A stretch of 64,000 nucleotides of DNA from Calonectria ilicicola (Eukaryota; Ascomycota; Sordariomycetes; Hypocreales; Nectriaceae). The notes beneath the pieces are model-generated. The model made no database searches, was not told the origin of the DNA, and saw only the letters and a list, made by a program, of their open reading frames with translations. Positions 1 to 11,282 of the stretch are shown here, piece after piece. Location of the stretch: positions 62,001-126,000 of the forward strand of contig CP085833.1 in the NCBI GenBank assembly GCA_020809705.1, in the 5' to 3' direction. Numbering within the stretch: position 1 is the first letter of the stretch; each line of letters opens with the position of its first letter. The position numbers and the translations under genes are program-made.

Positions 1-252
1 CCCAAATTCTAGGGGGCAGGCAAACCGGTAAAATCCTGCTTTATCGGCAAGATCCTTGGTGTGCTTCAATAATCTCTCCCAGTTCTCGGTCGGTAAACCT
101 CGGTTCTGCCATTGGGTTCGTGAAGATTCTCGGCGATAATCAAAGAACCGTTCATTGTCGTCTTGCCTTTGTAAAGGCAAGATTGTTTTTTGGATAAAAG
201 AGTCAAGACGTGACAAAAAGTCCTGCAAAGGAGTAGGCAGCTCGAAATTCAT
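1..252 (-). CDS. Acyl-CoA dehydrogenase, N-terminal part, cut by window edge
   Basis: Reading the complement from the ATG at 252-250, the frame stays open for 84 codons to the window edge. The protein starts MNFELPTPLQDFLSRLDSF, followed by RRESSRTQW and then KAGFYRFACPLEFG. This layout (initial helix, R-rich segment, then P-x-E-F-G) is the N-terminal domain of a soluble FadE-like acyl-CoA dehydrogenase. The FAD-binding and catalytic residues lie outside the window, so substrate class cannot be judged. No targeting peptide is visible at the N-terminus. The promoter at 253-740 carries the CCTCGG element found throughout the island, so the gene probably belongs to the same regulon and the island continues to the left. 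Confidence 0.8.
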   Translation of the reverse strand, partial: MNFELPTPLQDFLSRLDSFIQKTILPLQRQDDNERFFDYRRESSRTQWQNRGLPTENWERLLKHTKDLADKAGFYRFACPLEFG

Positions 253-740
253 AGTGAGCTTTTAAGACGTTGAATGTGTATCATGCAATTTGCGAATGAC
301 ATCTTCATTTCGATTGCATTGGAACCATGGGTATATATATATTATAACTGTGCGGCTTTATTGTCGGCAGTTGTGGAAGACAAGTGAATCCGCTTCGACA
401 AGTGTTTGCCGAAAAACAATGCCTTGGTGCGGCATCAAGCCCTCGGCTTTCTCGGCTCAGGCCGCGTCTTGACCAATGAAGTTGCTCTTAACGGCTAGTT
501 AACTTAGACTTCGTAACGAATGATTAATTAAAATACATGCTAACGAAGGAATTTAGGAAAAGATTCAAGCTTTATTTGATTGAATCAATCTGGCAAATCA
601 TCATAGCGAGAGGGAACGGGTTAGTGTGATGAGCGCTGGCTTGTACATGCGGATGTGTTAAATTCTACGAACTAGTGACGTCGCATATTCAAATTTAATT
701 CCGCTCATTGTGTGTGTCTCCCAATCTAAAACGAGCAATT
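253..740. promoter_or_regulatory. Promoter of the left-edge ACAD plus MFE-2 3' region
   Basis: A 488-nt gap. CCTCGG lies at 441-446 and a second CTCGGC at 451-456, about 190-205 nt upstream of the ACAD start. TGCCGA at 408-413 is close by. The rest is the 3' flank of MFE-2. The 60-codon ORF at 290-472 has no recognisable content. Confidence 0.5.
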
Positions 741-3643
741 TCACAAATGAGTTTTGATCGGGTCTTGAAGAACCACTCCTCCGCCGGAAATGCAAAGCTT
801 GCCAGTTTCTACCACTCTGGCCTGAAAAATGACAACGTCTCCTTCGTGCCACATTTCGGTTTGGAGGGTTTGACCAGGGTTGACAGTTGCTGTAAATCGG
901 GCCTTCACACTGGAAATGCTACCATAGCTCCACATGACATGTTTAGTGATGATTCCAAACACACAGAGACCATGCAAAATGGGGGTTTTGAAACCTCCTG
1001 CAGCGGCAGCGGCTGGGTCAATGTGCAACGGATTCCTGTCACCGTTGAGACGATACAGAGCGGCCTGGTCGCGGGACGTTTTCTCCTCCACTACTCGGTC
1101 AGGTTTGCGGTCTGGGACCACATAAATGGCCGCTGCCTTACCACCGTCAGATCTGGAAGAGGGGCCGCCAAATCCACCAGCCCCGCGGAGGAAGAGAGTG
1201 AGTTCGTTATAAAATATCTCGTCTCCGGTGGCTTCATCCCTAGTGGTCGTGCCGATAATTGCTACAGCCGCGTTGCCCTTATCTAAGATATCGACAAGTT
1301 TGCTTTCTGAGACAAAAGCTCCCGCTGTAGGAATGGGATACTTGCGAATCTCAAGGTAATGCTCCCCATGTAGGAGTCTCTTATAAGAATAATTCGGGAC
1401 GAGTTCTTTCATGTCAAATGGCCTGCTTGCTGTCGTACCTGGGATGACACCGAATGAAGGTAGGACATGGAAATTGACGTTATGTTCGAAAACCAAGGGG
1501 AGTTGAGAAGACGTGCTCCCGAGAGAGATGTTGTACAGGATAGTGTCCTTGTTAGAGAAGGCCATTCTGGATGGCTGACATTGTGCTCCTTTTGCCTTTT
1601 CAATGGCTTGTAGCCAATCTTGCCTGTCTGAAGAGATTCCTTTTGAGCCATTAATGTTGGCCATGATTCGTTGACGAGAAGCAGTAACCACTTCGGGATT
1701 TTCCGTCTTTCCAGGTGTGAATGCCACGATCTCGCTCCATTTTTCAAGAACCATTTCGGGTGTAAGAGGAACTTTGGTTGGGAAATCGTACCCATCAGAC
1801 CGCTGGTATCTAGTCCTCGCCTGCCAACCGCAACCAGACTCGAATATCATGCCATTCGCATCGCAAGGAACCTTGTCAGATGACAGGAGCAAAACCATGG
1901 CGGCCACGTATTCCGGCTTGCGAGATTTAACAACTTCTTCGGGGAGAACCCCTTTGGTGAGATTAGTTCCGGCTGATGGAGAGATGCAATTGACAACAAC
2001 GTTGTTCTTTCGACCTTCGATAGCCAACGCTTTGGAGAAGCCTGCTATTCCTGTTTTCTGATGAGGTGTCAGCGAAGCACTTATGGCAGGTAGCATATAT
2101 CGCCATGGATGGATGAATAAACTGACAGCGGCAGCATAATTTGCTTGACCATAGTTCCCGTACGTGCCACTTGTACTAGTGGTATTTACAATGCGTCCAT
2201 ACTTCTGTTTGATCATGTATGGGTATGCCGCCCGTGTGCACTTGTAAGTTCCACGTAAATGAACGTTATTCACGGCATCCCACATCTCGTCTGTCATATT
2301 CTGGAAAGATTTGTCTCGGAGGATACCGGCGTTATTAACCAGGATATCGATCCTCCCAAACTTACGGATGGCGGTCTCAATCACAGCATCACCATCCTCT
2401 ACGGAACTTTTGTTAGGTACAGCCACTCCACCAAGTGACTCAATCTCTTTCACAACACTGTCAGGGTTGATCAAGTCGTTGACTATGACGGCGGCTCCAA
2501 GTTTTGCGAGTCCCAGGCAATAGGCTCGACCCAGCCTTGGCGAAAATAATACGTTAATGAATTCCTCATGTGGTAAAACTGGATACGATGGCTTACCCAG
2601 CACCTCCGCCTGTAACAACGGCTACTTTTCCGTCAAAGCGAACGTCTTCATCTTGTATATTGGGCGGAAGCTTCTTCGAGACTTTCAGGAGTCCGACTAA
2701 ATCGGCCGTAGTAGCAGGATAGTCGGGGTTCGTAAAATCATTTAACTCGCCCCATCTCCTTAGTATAGCCCCCGCGGTTAGAGTCTCATCACATCGTAAA
2801 ATGGCTCCTTTGGAGCGCTCCCACCGAATCTTCGAAACATGTCCGGCACCTACCTCGAAGATGGAGCCATTTTCAAAGTTGTTTGTTTTGTGGGCAAGAA
2901 CAGCGACCAACGGCACCACCCAGTCAGGTTTCAATAGCTCCAGCAAGTCCAGCGGCATCACGGTAGCCGTCATCCGACTCGCCGCCACGGGGGCAATAAC
3001 GTTGGTACGGATGTCGTATTTGATGCCCTCTTTGGCAAGAGTCTGGCCTAAGCCTATCATAGCGGACTTGGCGGCAGCGTAGTTGCACTGTCCAAAGTTT
3101 CCATACAATCCAGCAGCCGAAGACGTCAATATGACTCTGCCAAATCTCTGTTTGCGGAAATGGACCCAAGCAGCTTGCGTAGTCTTGTAAACACCTTTCA
3201 CATGCACCGCATGTACTGAGTCCCAGTCGCCGTCTGTCATATTCTTAAAACTAACATCTCGCAAGATGCCAGCATTGCTAATAAGAATATCAATGCGATC
3301 AAAGGCAGAAATCGCTTTCTGAATTATAGAATCTCCGTTCTCAACGCTGTTGTAATCGGCAATCGCCTTCCCACCGTCTGCGACAATCTCGCGGACAACT
3401 ACATCTGCCATCTATGTGTTTGGAGGTTAATCATACGGCTTAATGGCACTGGCTTTCCAAAGAGAAAATATATAGAAATTTGTGTAGTACCTTTTGATTT
3501 GTTCCTTCGCCCCTGAGAGATGTCCCCAGATCGTTGACAACCACACTGGCGCCCTTAGAGGCAAAGAACTTTGCATAAGCCTTGCCAAGCCCAGAACCAG
3601 CCCCAGTGACCACCACCACCTGGCCGTCGTAACGCAGATCCAT
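741..3643 (-). CDS. Peroxisomal multifunctional beta-oxidation enzyme type 2 (SDR-SDR-MaoC hydratase 2)
   Basis: Four exons on the complement: 3643-3491, 3411-2597, 2535-2127 and 2057-741, giving 897 aa, the usual length for fungal Fox2. Residues about 1-300 form the first SDR ([14 protein letters not shown], then [13 protein letters not shown]). A second SDR follows (VTGGGAGLGRAY, then [13 protein letters not shown]). The C-terminus is a hot-dog hydratase 2 domain with [14 protein letters not shown], which holds the catalytic Asp and His. The family hydrates trans-2-enoyl-CoA to (3R)-hydroxyacyl-CoA and oxidises it to 3-oxoacyl-CoA. The third intron (2058-2126, 69 nt) is in frame and looks like an insertion until spliced; it interrupts the second SDR at the Y-x-x-x-K site. 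The C-terminus KTHL is not a textbook PTS1. The gene is divergent with the hydrolase at 4310. Confidence 0.93.
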
Positions 3644-4309
3644 TTTGAAAGATAGGGTAAATGAGAAAAAGAAGCTGTAGGTGATGGCAGGAATCTTCTA
3701 TGGCTAATTCAAGGCTGTGACGAATTCACGACATACACAGAACTATAATTTATTGGAGGCGGATTTGAAAGTGGCGAGCGAGAGAATTCTGGAAGTGATC
3801 GGAAAGCATTTCTAATGAACTAAATTTCTTCGGATAACTTCTGCGGATGTAACAGCGATACAAGATACCAGAAATTCCCTACCCCACGGGGTCCCCGTTC
3901 ATACAAGATGGCCGAGGCAATCATTACAATTGCCGACCCGCGAGGCAATCAACAAATCGTATCGATGGCCTAGGCGACACCACCAACATCAAACACTTTA
4001 TGTCAGCGGCAGAATACCTTGCCAAGGATTTCCAACTTAGATGATTTATATATTTAGTTTGGGCGTTATTCGTTTGGTGTTCTGGAGAGCTTACTCTAAA
4101 TCTACTACATCAATTTGAGCCGCAAACGCGCTGACCACTGCTTGGTTCATCCCATAGCCGAGTTCTCTTTCGACTAGTGCTGGAGCTTTCTCCTCCCCAC
4201 CCCCGTTCTATTTGTTTCCTTTCTTCCGTTCTTTTTTTTGAAAAAAAAAAAAGAAAAAAACGGAAATCAAATAGAATCCTAACATCGCCATCACCTCTAT
4301 TACACCATT
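3644..4309. promoter_or_regulatory. Bidirectional promoter, MFE-2 / hydrolase 1
   Basis: A 666-nt divergent gap. CCGAGG occurs at 3912-3917 inside GCCGAGGCAAT. GGCAAT at 3916-3921 and ATTGCC at 3929-3934 form an inverted pair. A GCCGAG lies at 4157-4162. A poly-T/poly-A tract at about 4230-4260 precedes the hydrolase ATG. Confidence 0.55.
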
Positions 4310-5260
4310 ATGCCTCAGTTGCAGTATGACCCAGAGTTTTATGAGATGGGCAAAGCCCTCATCAAGGCTCAGGAGGAGGTATTTCCAGTTGGTGATGTGA
4401 AAAGCCGGAGAGTGAGAATCGAGGAGTTCATTCGTGGAGCAGGAGGTCTACCGTCATTGCCCGAAAACATTGAGAAGCTAGTACATCACGCTGAAGCGAA
4501 AGACGGGTTCAGAGTAGGAATCGTGCACTTCCGGCAGAAAAAAGGGAGCTCCACCCTGGGCCCTGGAATCGTTCACATTCATGGAGGCGGGTATACGTGC
4601 TCCAGTGCCAGTGATTACTCGCCTACGCTAGCAGCCTACGTTGTTGCCACTGGTGTCCCCATGTTGTCAGTGGATTATCGCCTTGCACCTGAGCATCGCT
4701 TCCCTGTGCCACTGGAGGACTGTTGGTCCGCATTATGCTGGGTCCAAGCCAATGCAGCAACACTCGGAATCGACCCCAAGCGCATCGCCATCATGGGCGA
4801 AAGCGCCGGAGGCGGGCTTGCGGCGGCCGTGGCTCTGCTTGCTAGAGATAGGCAGCTATCGCCTCCATTAGCTCGGCAAATACTGATCTACCCCATGCTT
4901 GATGATCGCACTGAAGTAGACTGTACTGGGGGCCTCGCCATTTTTGGCATTGAAGACGTCTTGACGGGCTGGCAGTCTTACTTGGGAGATCTTTATAAAA
5001 CTGACCAAGTATCCCCAAGCGCTGCACCGGCTCGCTTGAAAGATTTCAAGGGCCTCGCGCCTCTATATATTGACTGTGGTGGGTTGGACTTATTTCTTCG
5101 TGAGGACGTTGCCTATGCTCAGAGGTTCATCGAGGCAAACATCCCAGTGGAAATGCACATCTATGAAGGTGTACCGCACGCTTTCCATAGGTTTGCACCA
5201 TCTTCTGCTGTTGTAAAGAGAGCTTTGGCAAATCGTTTCGCAGCGTGCAAGGCTTTTTGA
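4310..5260 (+). CDS. Alpha/beta hydrolase, hormone-sensitive-lipase (GDXG) type
   Basis: Single exon, 316 aa, no signal peptide or membrane segment, so probably soluble. Family landmarks are HGGG at residues 91-94 (oxyanion hole), GESAG at 163-167 (nucleophile Ser165), an acidic residue in GLDLFLRED near residue 260, and His in VPHAFH near 290. The family hydrolyses esters of short or bulky acids. Beside BVMOs and a P450, the likely job is to open esters or lactones formed by Baeyer-Villiger oxidation (inference). It shares its promoter with MFE-2. It differs from the multi-exon hydrolase at 46149, so the island holds two independent members of this superfamily. Confidence 0.9.
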   Translation: MPQLQYDPEFYEMGKALIKAQEEVFPVGDVKSRRVRIEEFIRGAGGLPSLPENIEKLVHHAEAKDGFRVGIVHFRQKKGSSTLGPGIVHIHGGGYTCSSASDYSPTLAAYVVATGVPMLSVDYRLAPEHRFPVPLEDCWSALCWVQANAATLGIDPKRIAIMGESAGGGLAAAVALLARDRQLSPPLARQILIYPMLDDRTEVDCTGGLAIFGIEDVLTGWQSYLGDLYKTDQVSPSAAPARLKDFKGLAPLYIDCGGLDLFLREDVAYAQRFIEANIPVEMHIYEGVPHAFHRFAPSSAVVKRALANRFAACKAF

Positions 5261-5790
5261 CTGAAGGAATCTGTCTTACGAATGAGAATAAATGTGAATG
5301 ACAAAGGTATCATCATTAAAGTCAAATCAAATATAATGCACCCCAAGGAGTTAATCCTGAAAATGATTCCCGATGCCTTGATACTGATTGTGTCTCCATG
5401 ATTGTGACTAAATATTAATTGGAACGAAAGGCACTTCTGGTTTCTGGGATCCGTACTATCTGGCCTCTATTTCCTTGAGCTTTGGTTCGCGGAAGATTTA
5501 TCACCCGCTTCAACACCTCATGTTGAGGAGAAATTAGGAAGATCTAAGGATGTGCGCTGGGATTCACAATCTTCGCAACGGGAACCATCTTAAGTACGAC
5601 TATTTAAGTTCCATGAGGACATCAACATTACGTTGCATGGAAGATCAAGTTAATTTTCTTTTTAGTAGGGTAAATCGTGGCCAAACTTAGTTGTATTTAG
5701 CTCCCTCTTGGCCGAGTCCACGATTTACCAAAGTGAAATTAACTACATCTAAGGATATTTGATTATGAGAAAGCTTGAAGATGTCTGTCA
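5261..5790. other. Convergent 3' intergenic region
   Basis: 530 nt between the 3' ends of hydrolase 1 and the MDR gene. No CCTCGG element, repeat or credible ORF was seen. The apparent ORF at 5687-5953 on the complement is the last MDR exon and 3' flank read in the wrong frame. Confidence 0.6.
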
Positions 5791-7121
5791 TTAAGGTGTA
5801 TCCGCCACATTGAAGACAAGCTTTTCCCCATGAACATTGCCTGATTCTAGCTCTGCTAGACCGTTCATCACTCCTTCCAATCCATTGCTCCCAACGCGAA
5901 TTGGATGTGTACGCAAGCGACCCTGGGAATCTGCAATTAGCGGTTGCCATCAAGATATATGCTTAGACTTGGTCCAAATTTGGCGTACAAACTTGGCGCT
6001 TAGATTGTGGGTTTACGAACCTGGGCTAGTAGTTGTTCCGCCAGACTGTAGAATGACTTTCCAAACTCATAGTCCTCCTTGCTTGCTGGCATATACTGAG
6101 ACCCAAACTGAAATTCCCTACCAAATATAGTATGGAACACAGTTGAAATGGATGCGACATCCTGCCGGGGACTCTTTACAGGCAAGAGAGTCCCGTAAAC
6201 AGGCTTGAGGGACGATGAGCTCGTGAGAGCATCGGCACAGATTTGAGCTGACGATTGGATGCTAATCGTGTCCCAAGCACGACGAAGCTTATTATTCGTA
6301 TACTCGCGAATCCGAGGCCCAGCTGATGGGTCAGTGTAATCCACCGCAAGATCAGCGCCTAGGTTCCTTGCGTACTGGAGCTGTGAAGGTGCACAGACGG
6401 TGATAACATTATATCCGGCCCTAAGTAAATATTTAATATTTTTCTTTCATAATGTAAAGCGCTTTTTTTTGCGCTGGGCGTCATACTGTTTCGCAAATTG
6501 GATCCCTAATGCGCCCGTTGCTGTGCCTCCTCCGTAGACTAAGACGGACTCGTCGTGCTTAACCAGATCGGTTACTTCCCCCGAGGGCAGATGCAGCTTC
6601 AGGCCTTTCTGGAAAAGTCCCTGCCCAACGGTGCCAGTACCCAAGCCCAAAGTCGCAGCTTGTTGAAAGCTCATCGAATCTGGCATCCTCATTTGTAGAT
6701 CCCCAATGACGGATGCGAACTCGGCAAATACGCCGTCGTCTGGGTTGACGAGGTTGGCGCCGTGGGCACAGCCAAATATCCTGTCTCCCGGTTTCCATTT
6801 CTTATTGACGGCAGCACCAACTGACTCAACAATTCCTGCGTAGTCACAGCCTAGAATACAGTCATCCTTGGCTCTCTTACCCCGGATGTGCCTCCAGTCT
6901 GTCGGGTTCAACGCGACAGCGACCGGTCGGACAATTATGCTATCAGGAGAGAGCCTGGGCACCCGCCGAGTACGATTAAGCCTGGCTTCAGTAGCATCAA
7001 TCACGACAGCTTTCATGAGCTGAGTGCCACTAAACTGTGATTTAGTGACTGAGTTGGATAAGCTTGAAAAGCGCGTGCACTGAAGAGCAACATGTCTGGG
7101 GCGGCCAGACAAGAACTTCAT
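5791..7121 (-). CDS. Medium-chain dehydrogenase/reductase, trans-enoyl reductase-like
   Basis: Three exons on the complement: 7121-6487, 6420-6017 and 5930-5791, giving 392 aa. GROES-like motifs are LNPTDWRHIRG and GCDYAGIVESVG. The nucleotide fold shows VLVYGGGTATGALGIQFAKQ joined by splicing to AGYNVITVCAP. The C-terminus ends HPIRVG...LVFNVADTP. Zinc ligands of classical ADHs are missing, so this is an NADPH-dependent enone or enoyl reductase of the kind found as stand-alone enoyl reductases. Residues 1-35 are Arg/Ser-rich with no acidic residue (MKFLSGRPRHVALQCTRFSS), which resembles a mitochondrial presequence. An internal start at Met36 (MKAVVIDATE) would give the usual length. It is divergent with ACAD 1. 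It may reduce a double bond in an intermediate; the substrate is unknown. Confidence 0.88.
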
Positions 7122-7596
7122 GATTACCTGCGTACGAAAATGGTTGCTTCTCTATTTTAGGGTGAATCGAGGCATAAAACAAAATTTAGGACAGTGAGCA
7201 ACAATCGAAAGCGGTCGTTGGCAAAGGCTACCAAAGATGCGTTGATACTAAACTGCAAACGGTATTCACCGCAGCACATAAATTCACGAAAAGCATTGAA
7301 ATTAGAAGATATTGATGTGTACTAGGTTTACGTGCCAGTGGCTAGTTCGTTCCGGCAAGAAGAAAAATCAACCATGAGTCGGCCCTCGGCAATCAAATCA
7401 TACCTGCCATCGCCTACTACTGCCTAGCAAGGCCGAAGTCATCTGACTCTGGACGTTCTCGCTGTAGAAAGCGAAATGAAATTTCCTAAATTTAGTTGAG
7501 AGCTTGTGGAATCACAGTTTCAATTCAAGTAGATCTGCTCGTTTTTTGGTTCTCAAGTCGCCAGATATCTTATCCTTTCATATCACCGCTGTCATC
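7122..7596. promoter_or_regulatory. Bidirectional promoter, MDR / ACAD 1
   Basis: 475 nt. CCTCGGCAAT stands at 7384-7393, about midway between the two starts. It is one of the best copies of the island-wide element. Confidence 0.55.
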
Positions 7597-9065
7597 ATGG
7601 ACCCCTCCTCACCAATGCCAGTACCATTCTCCGAGTCTCCTTGGCTCATGGGCCTACCATCCCCATACTACAATGAGTCGCATAAGAAATGGCAAAGAGC
7701 ATGCAGAGAATTTATCTCAAACCATCTATTACCCAATGCGCTACAATGGGAAACTGAGGGAAGCGTTCCAGAGGATGTCTTTGAAACATTTTCTAAACAC
7801 AACATGTTGATTCCAAACTTGCCAGCCCCATTGCCTATCAAGATGCTCACGAGTCTCGGTATCACTGAACTTTTAGGGGGACTAAAAATCGAAGAATTTG
7901 ATTACATGCACTTCTCCATCTATATCACTGAGATGCGCCGAGTAGGCATCAGCGGTCCAACATCCTCCCTATCAACAGGCATGGCATATGGCATGCCGCC
8001 CATAATTGCATATGGTAGCGAAGAGTTGCAGCGCAGATTGCTCCCGGATCTAATTAAGGGCACGAAACGGATCTGCATTGCCATCACAGAGCCTGATGCT
8101 GGAAGCGATGTGGCGAATATCACTACAACAGCAGAAAAGAGCCCCTGCGGCAGGTTCTACATTGTCAACGGGCAGAAGAAGTGGTACGTTATTTTTAAAG
8201 GCCCTAAATAAACCTTACCTGTTTAAGGTGTTTGTATAGATTATGATGTATTGGCCCTAGGATTACAAACGGTGTCTGGTCGCACTTTGCTACCATGGCC
8301 GTCCGTACAGGGGGGCCCGGAGCTTCAGGGCTCTCTCTGCTTGTAGTGCCACTGCTAAAATATCCAGGCGTTAACATGCGCCGCATGAAAACGTGCGGCG
8401 GGACTACAAGTGGTACAACTTTCATTGATCTCGAAAATGTCAAGGTCCCTGTCGAAAATCTAATAGGAGAGGTACGGTTTTTTCTTACATTAAATGTCGC
8501 ACCGCGGCCTCCCTCATCAACTGATTTTGTGCGTTAGGAAGGCGAGGGAATGAAGATGATCACGCGTAATTTTAATCATGAGAGGATTGCAATCGTCATT
8601 GGTGCCGTCTCAACGGCCCGAGCAGCCCTTTCGGCAGCATTTGCCTATGTTCTGAAACGCGAAGCTTTTGGGAAAACCCTAGTGGAACAACCAGTTGTCC
8701 GCAATCGTCTAGCTAGAGCTGGAGCAGAACTAGAATCACTATCCGCCTGGACAGATCAGCTAGTGTACCAAGTCTCTCGTTTGGAGAGTCAAAGTGCTCG
8801 CCCAGATCTTGGGGGTCTAGTGGCCCTTGCCAAAGCCAAAGCGGGGCTTGTTGTTGACGAGTGTGCGCGATGCGCCGTTCTACTATTCGGCGGTAACGGT
8901 TATACACGTACTGGTCAAGGTGAGCTTGTCGAGAAAATCTACCGCGAAATTCCGGCTGCCCGAATTCCTGGGGGGACTGAAGACGTTATGTTTGACCTGG
9001 CAGTCCGCCAGCTCGTCAAAGCCTATCAGTCCAAGACACGACTTCTCAATAAGGAGAGGTTGTAA
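7597..9065 (+). CDS. Acyl-CoA dehydrogenase 1 (peroxisomal candidate)
   Basis: Exons 7597-8183, 8261-8471 and 8538-9065, giving 441 aa. The start at 7597 (CATCATGG context) is preferred over an in-frame ATG at 7504. ACAD signatures are AITEPDAGSD in the middle domain, then KREAFGKTL and GGNGYTRTGQGELVEKIYRE in the C-terminal helical domain. At the place where medium-chain enzymes carry the catalytic Glu (YEGT) this protein has IPGGTED. A Glu is present in NHERIAIV, the position used by isovaleryl- and long-chain-type enzymes, which suggests a branched substrate (inference). The C-terminus NKERL weakly resembles PTS1. No N-terminal presequence is seen, unlike the ACAD at 19384. Confidence 0.92.
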
Positions 9066-9521
9066 GCATGAAGCAGGCTTTTTGGAAATCTCGATCGTGT
9101 TCACTTTTTGAGAAGGCGCGGGTGTCTACAGTTACAGTATAAAATACCACACAAATATTATTCTTATTGAATAGAATTATTATTCCTGTGCAGTAATTCT
9201 GCAATCTTCATATCTTTCCTTTCATCTACGTGGGTTTTCAATATTTTATCAACAAAGATGGTAGTAATTGTAGCTGCATATTCACAATATCCCCCTGCAT
9301 TTTGCCATATACCACGATGATAAGAGCATTTCTCCATTGATCATACTGGCAGTGCCACCAACAAGATTTTCTGGCGTCATTGAACATTGTATATATCAAC
9401 TAGTGGTTTGAATAGATTTCTCATAACATATGCCATCCTGAGTGTCAATGACTTTCAGTCACTCTAGTCATACGACAAGGAGCCAAGGTTAGATCATGTT
9501 CCCAAAGTCACGTCACAGGCC
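9066..9521. other. Convergent 3' intergenic region
   Basis: 456 nt between ACAD 1 and P450 3' ends. AT-rich; no ORF, repeat or CCTCGG element seen. Confidence 0.6.
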
Positions 9522-11282
9522 CTATTGTACCTCTGACCCCAAATCAGACCTCGGGGTAAGGCGAACCCATAATTCTGGTTTCACCCAAAGCAGGAAAGCC
9601 CTGTTCTTTTCCAGCCATCCTTCACTGCGGGGGTCAAGTTCGATATTGAAAGTCCATATCAGCTTTGCTAAAATGAGACGCATTTCAGCATACGCCAGGC
9701 TACAGTGCGGTTAGATATCAACGGCCCATGAGTGCAAGGGCTAGAAATTCTATACTCACTTTTTGCCAATACAGTTGCGAGGACCAACCGAAAATGGCTG
9801 CACTGCCTCCCTTCTGTCGTTCTCATATCTGGGGTCGCCGAGCCATCTCTCAGGGACGAAAGACTCAGCATCCTTAAAATACTGGGGGTTGTGAAACATG
9901 GGCCACTGCCAGACTCCAATTATTGTCTAAGTTTTTTGATGTTAGTGACAACTTCTTCCGAGTACCAAATGAATAGACTGACGTTAGCAGGGACATAGTG
10001 ATCACCAACTATTGACCCCTGGTCCGTTTTGCGAGGAATTGCAGCTGGTACAGCTGGGTAGATACGAAGCCCCTCATGTAAGACAGCGAACATATAGTCC
10101 AGCTTTTGGACACTTATGAGGTCAATGTCATCTTCACATTCAAAGCTACCCCTGACCTCTTTATATAGCTTGTCGAGTACTGGCCTATGCGTTACAAGCA
10201 AGTAAATAGCACCTGCTAACGTTGTTGCCGTTGTCTCTGAACCACCAACGATCAAATTGTGCGCATTGGCAACAATCTCCTTGTGTGAAACTTTCTGTGA
10301 ATGAGGTCAGATTAATTAAAGTCACGATTGAAGGTAGGCTTGCATCTTTCTCGTGGGCTCTGATCATGGACTCCATGAAGTCTGGCCGAGGGTTCTCGTA
10401 TTGAATTCGCTTGCTGACCTGTGCCAACGTGAAAGCTTGGTGAGTTTCTATGTCCTTGGCCACGCTTTTTGGGGTCATTAGTTTGATTATCGTGTCGGCA
10501 AAGGGATATCTAATCAAAGCAGTAGATATGGCAATGCCTTGAAGATGCTGAAAGAGAAGCTTTACCCAGGGATGATACTCAGAATTTTCAAGGCATCCAA
10601 AAGATTCACCAAAGATAAGATCACCAGCCATATCAAACGTAGCCCAGTTCAGCCATTTAGTCATCTCCACAGATTGACCTCTTGACGATTCCTCCTTTAT
10701 TCTGTTCATCATCAAGTTGACATATCTTTGGAATATGGGTTGCTGCTCCATCATAGCCTGTGCCGAAAAGCCATGAGACAGGATCTTTCGCAAACGACTA
10801 TGCCTCTCGCGATTGGATCCAACCAACGTGAAATTATCATCCCCCCTCCAAAAGTCGGGGTCTTTGCCATTTTCTGCTTGGCCGCGCTTTCGGTGCCCCA
10901 TAACGTCATTCCATGCCTCAGGATAGCCAAAACTGACTTGATTCGGCGCCACTCGGACGATTTCGCCGTATTTCTGATGCAATTCGTAAATTTTCTTGTG
11001 TCCGGCACCAGACATCCATGCCAGAGAGAAGGGGATCTGAGAAATAGCCCATAACTTCGGACCTGGAAACTGCCGAAGAGGATGAAAGGCAAGGTTATAA
11101 ATCGTACTTGCAATTATATATAACGCCAACTAAATTTATAATATTAAGATTAATGAGGAATTATGTCAATGGCGAATATCAATTTGACTCATCGTTTGGG
11201 GTTAACTTACGCTGCTAACAAAGATGGCCAGTGGAGTAACCATGATACTTGACCCAAAGGGCCACTCGAGCCAATAATGCAT
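9522..11282 (-). CDS. Cytochrome P450 (CYP65/isotrichodermin-hydroxylase-like)
   Basis: Five exons on the complement: 11282-11211, 11129-10344, 10294-9983, 9926-9760 and 9699-9522, giving 504 aa. The short first exon supplies [19 protein letters not shown] and the start of a hydrophobic ER anchor. Later landmarks are the I-helix [10 protein letters not shown], the E-x-x-R motif in [17 protein letters not shown], and the heme loop [12 protein letters not shown], whose Asn codon is split by the last intron. The early [13 protein letters not shown] and GHRKRGQ segments recall CYP65-type fungal P450s. Intron 2 (10295-10343, 49 nt) only restores the frame with a GC donor (GCAAGC...CAG). Likely role: first hydroxylation of the hydrophobic substrate. 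It is divergent with the secreted propeller gene. Confidence 0.92.

Noticed and set aside
708..1286. 192-codon plus-strand ORF over the MFE-2 hydratase domain
   Set aside because: It is antisense to clear hydratase motifs and has no domain of its own.
2058..2126. Apparent 23-residue insertion in the second SDR domain of MFE-2
   Set aside because: It is a 69-nt in-frame intron: GTCAGT donor, CAG acceptor, and removal restores NYAAAKTGIAGF with the active-site lysine.
4225..4262. Poly-T/poly-A tract as a repeat element or terminator
   Set aside because: Simple low-complexity sequence common in fungal promoters; no flanking repeats.
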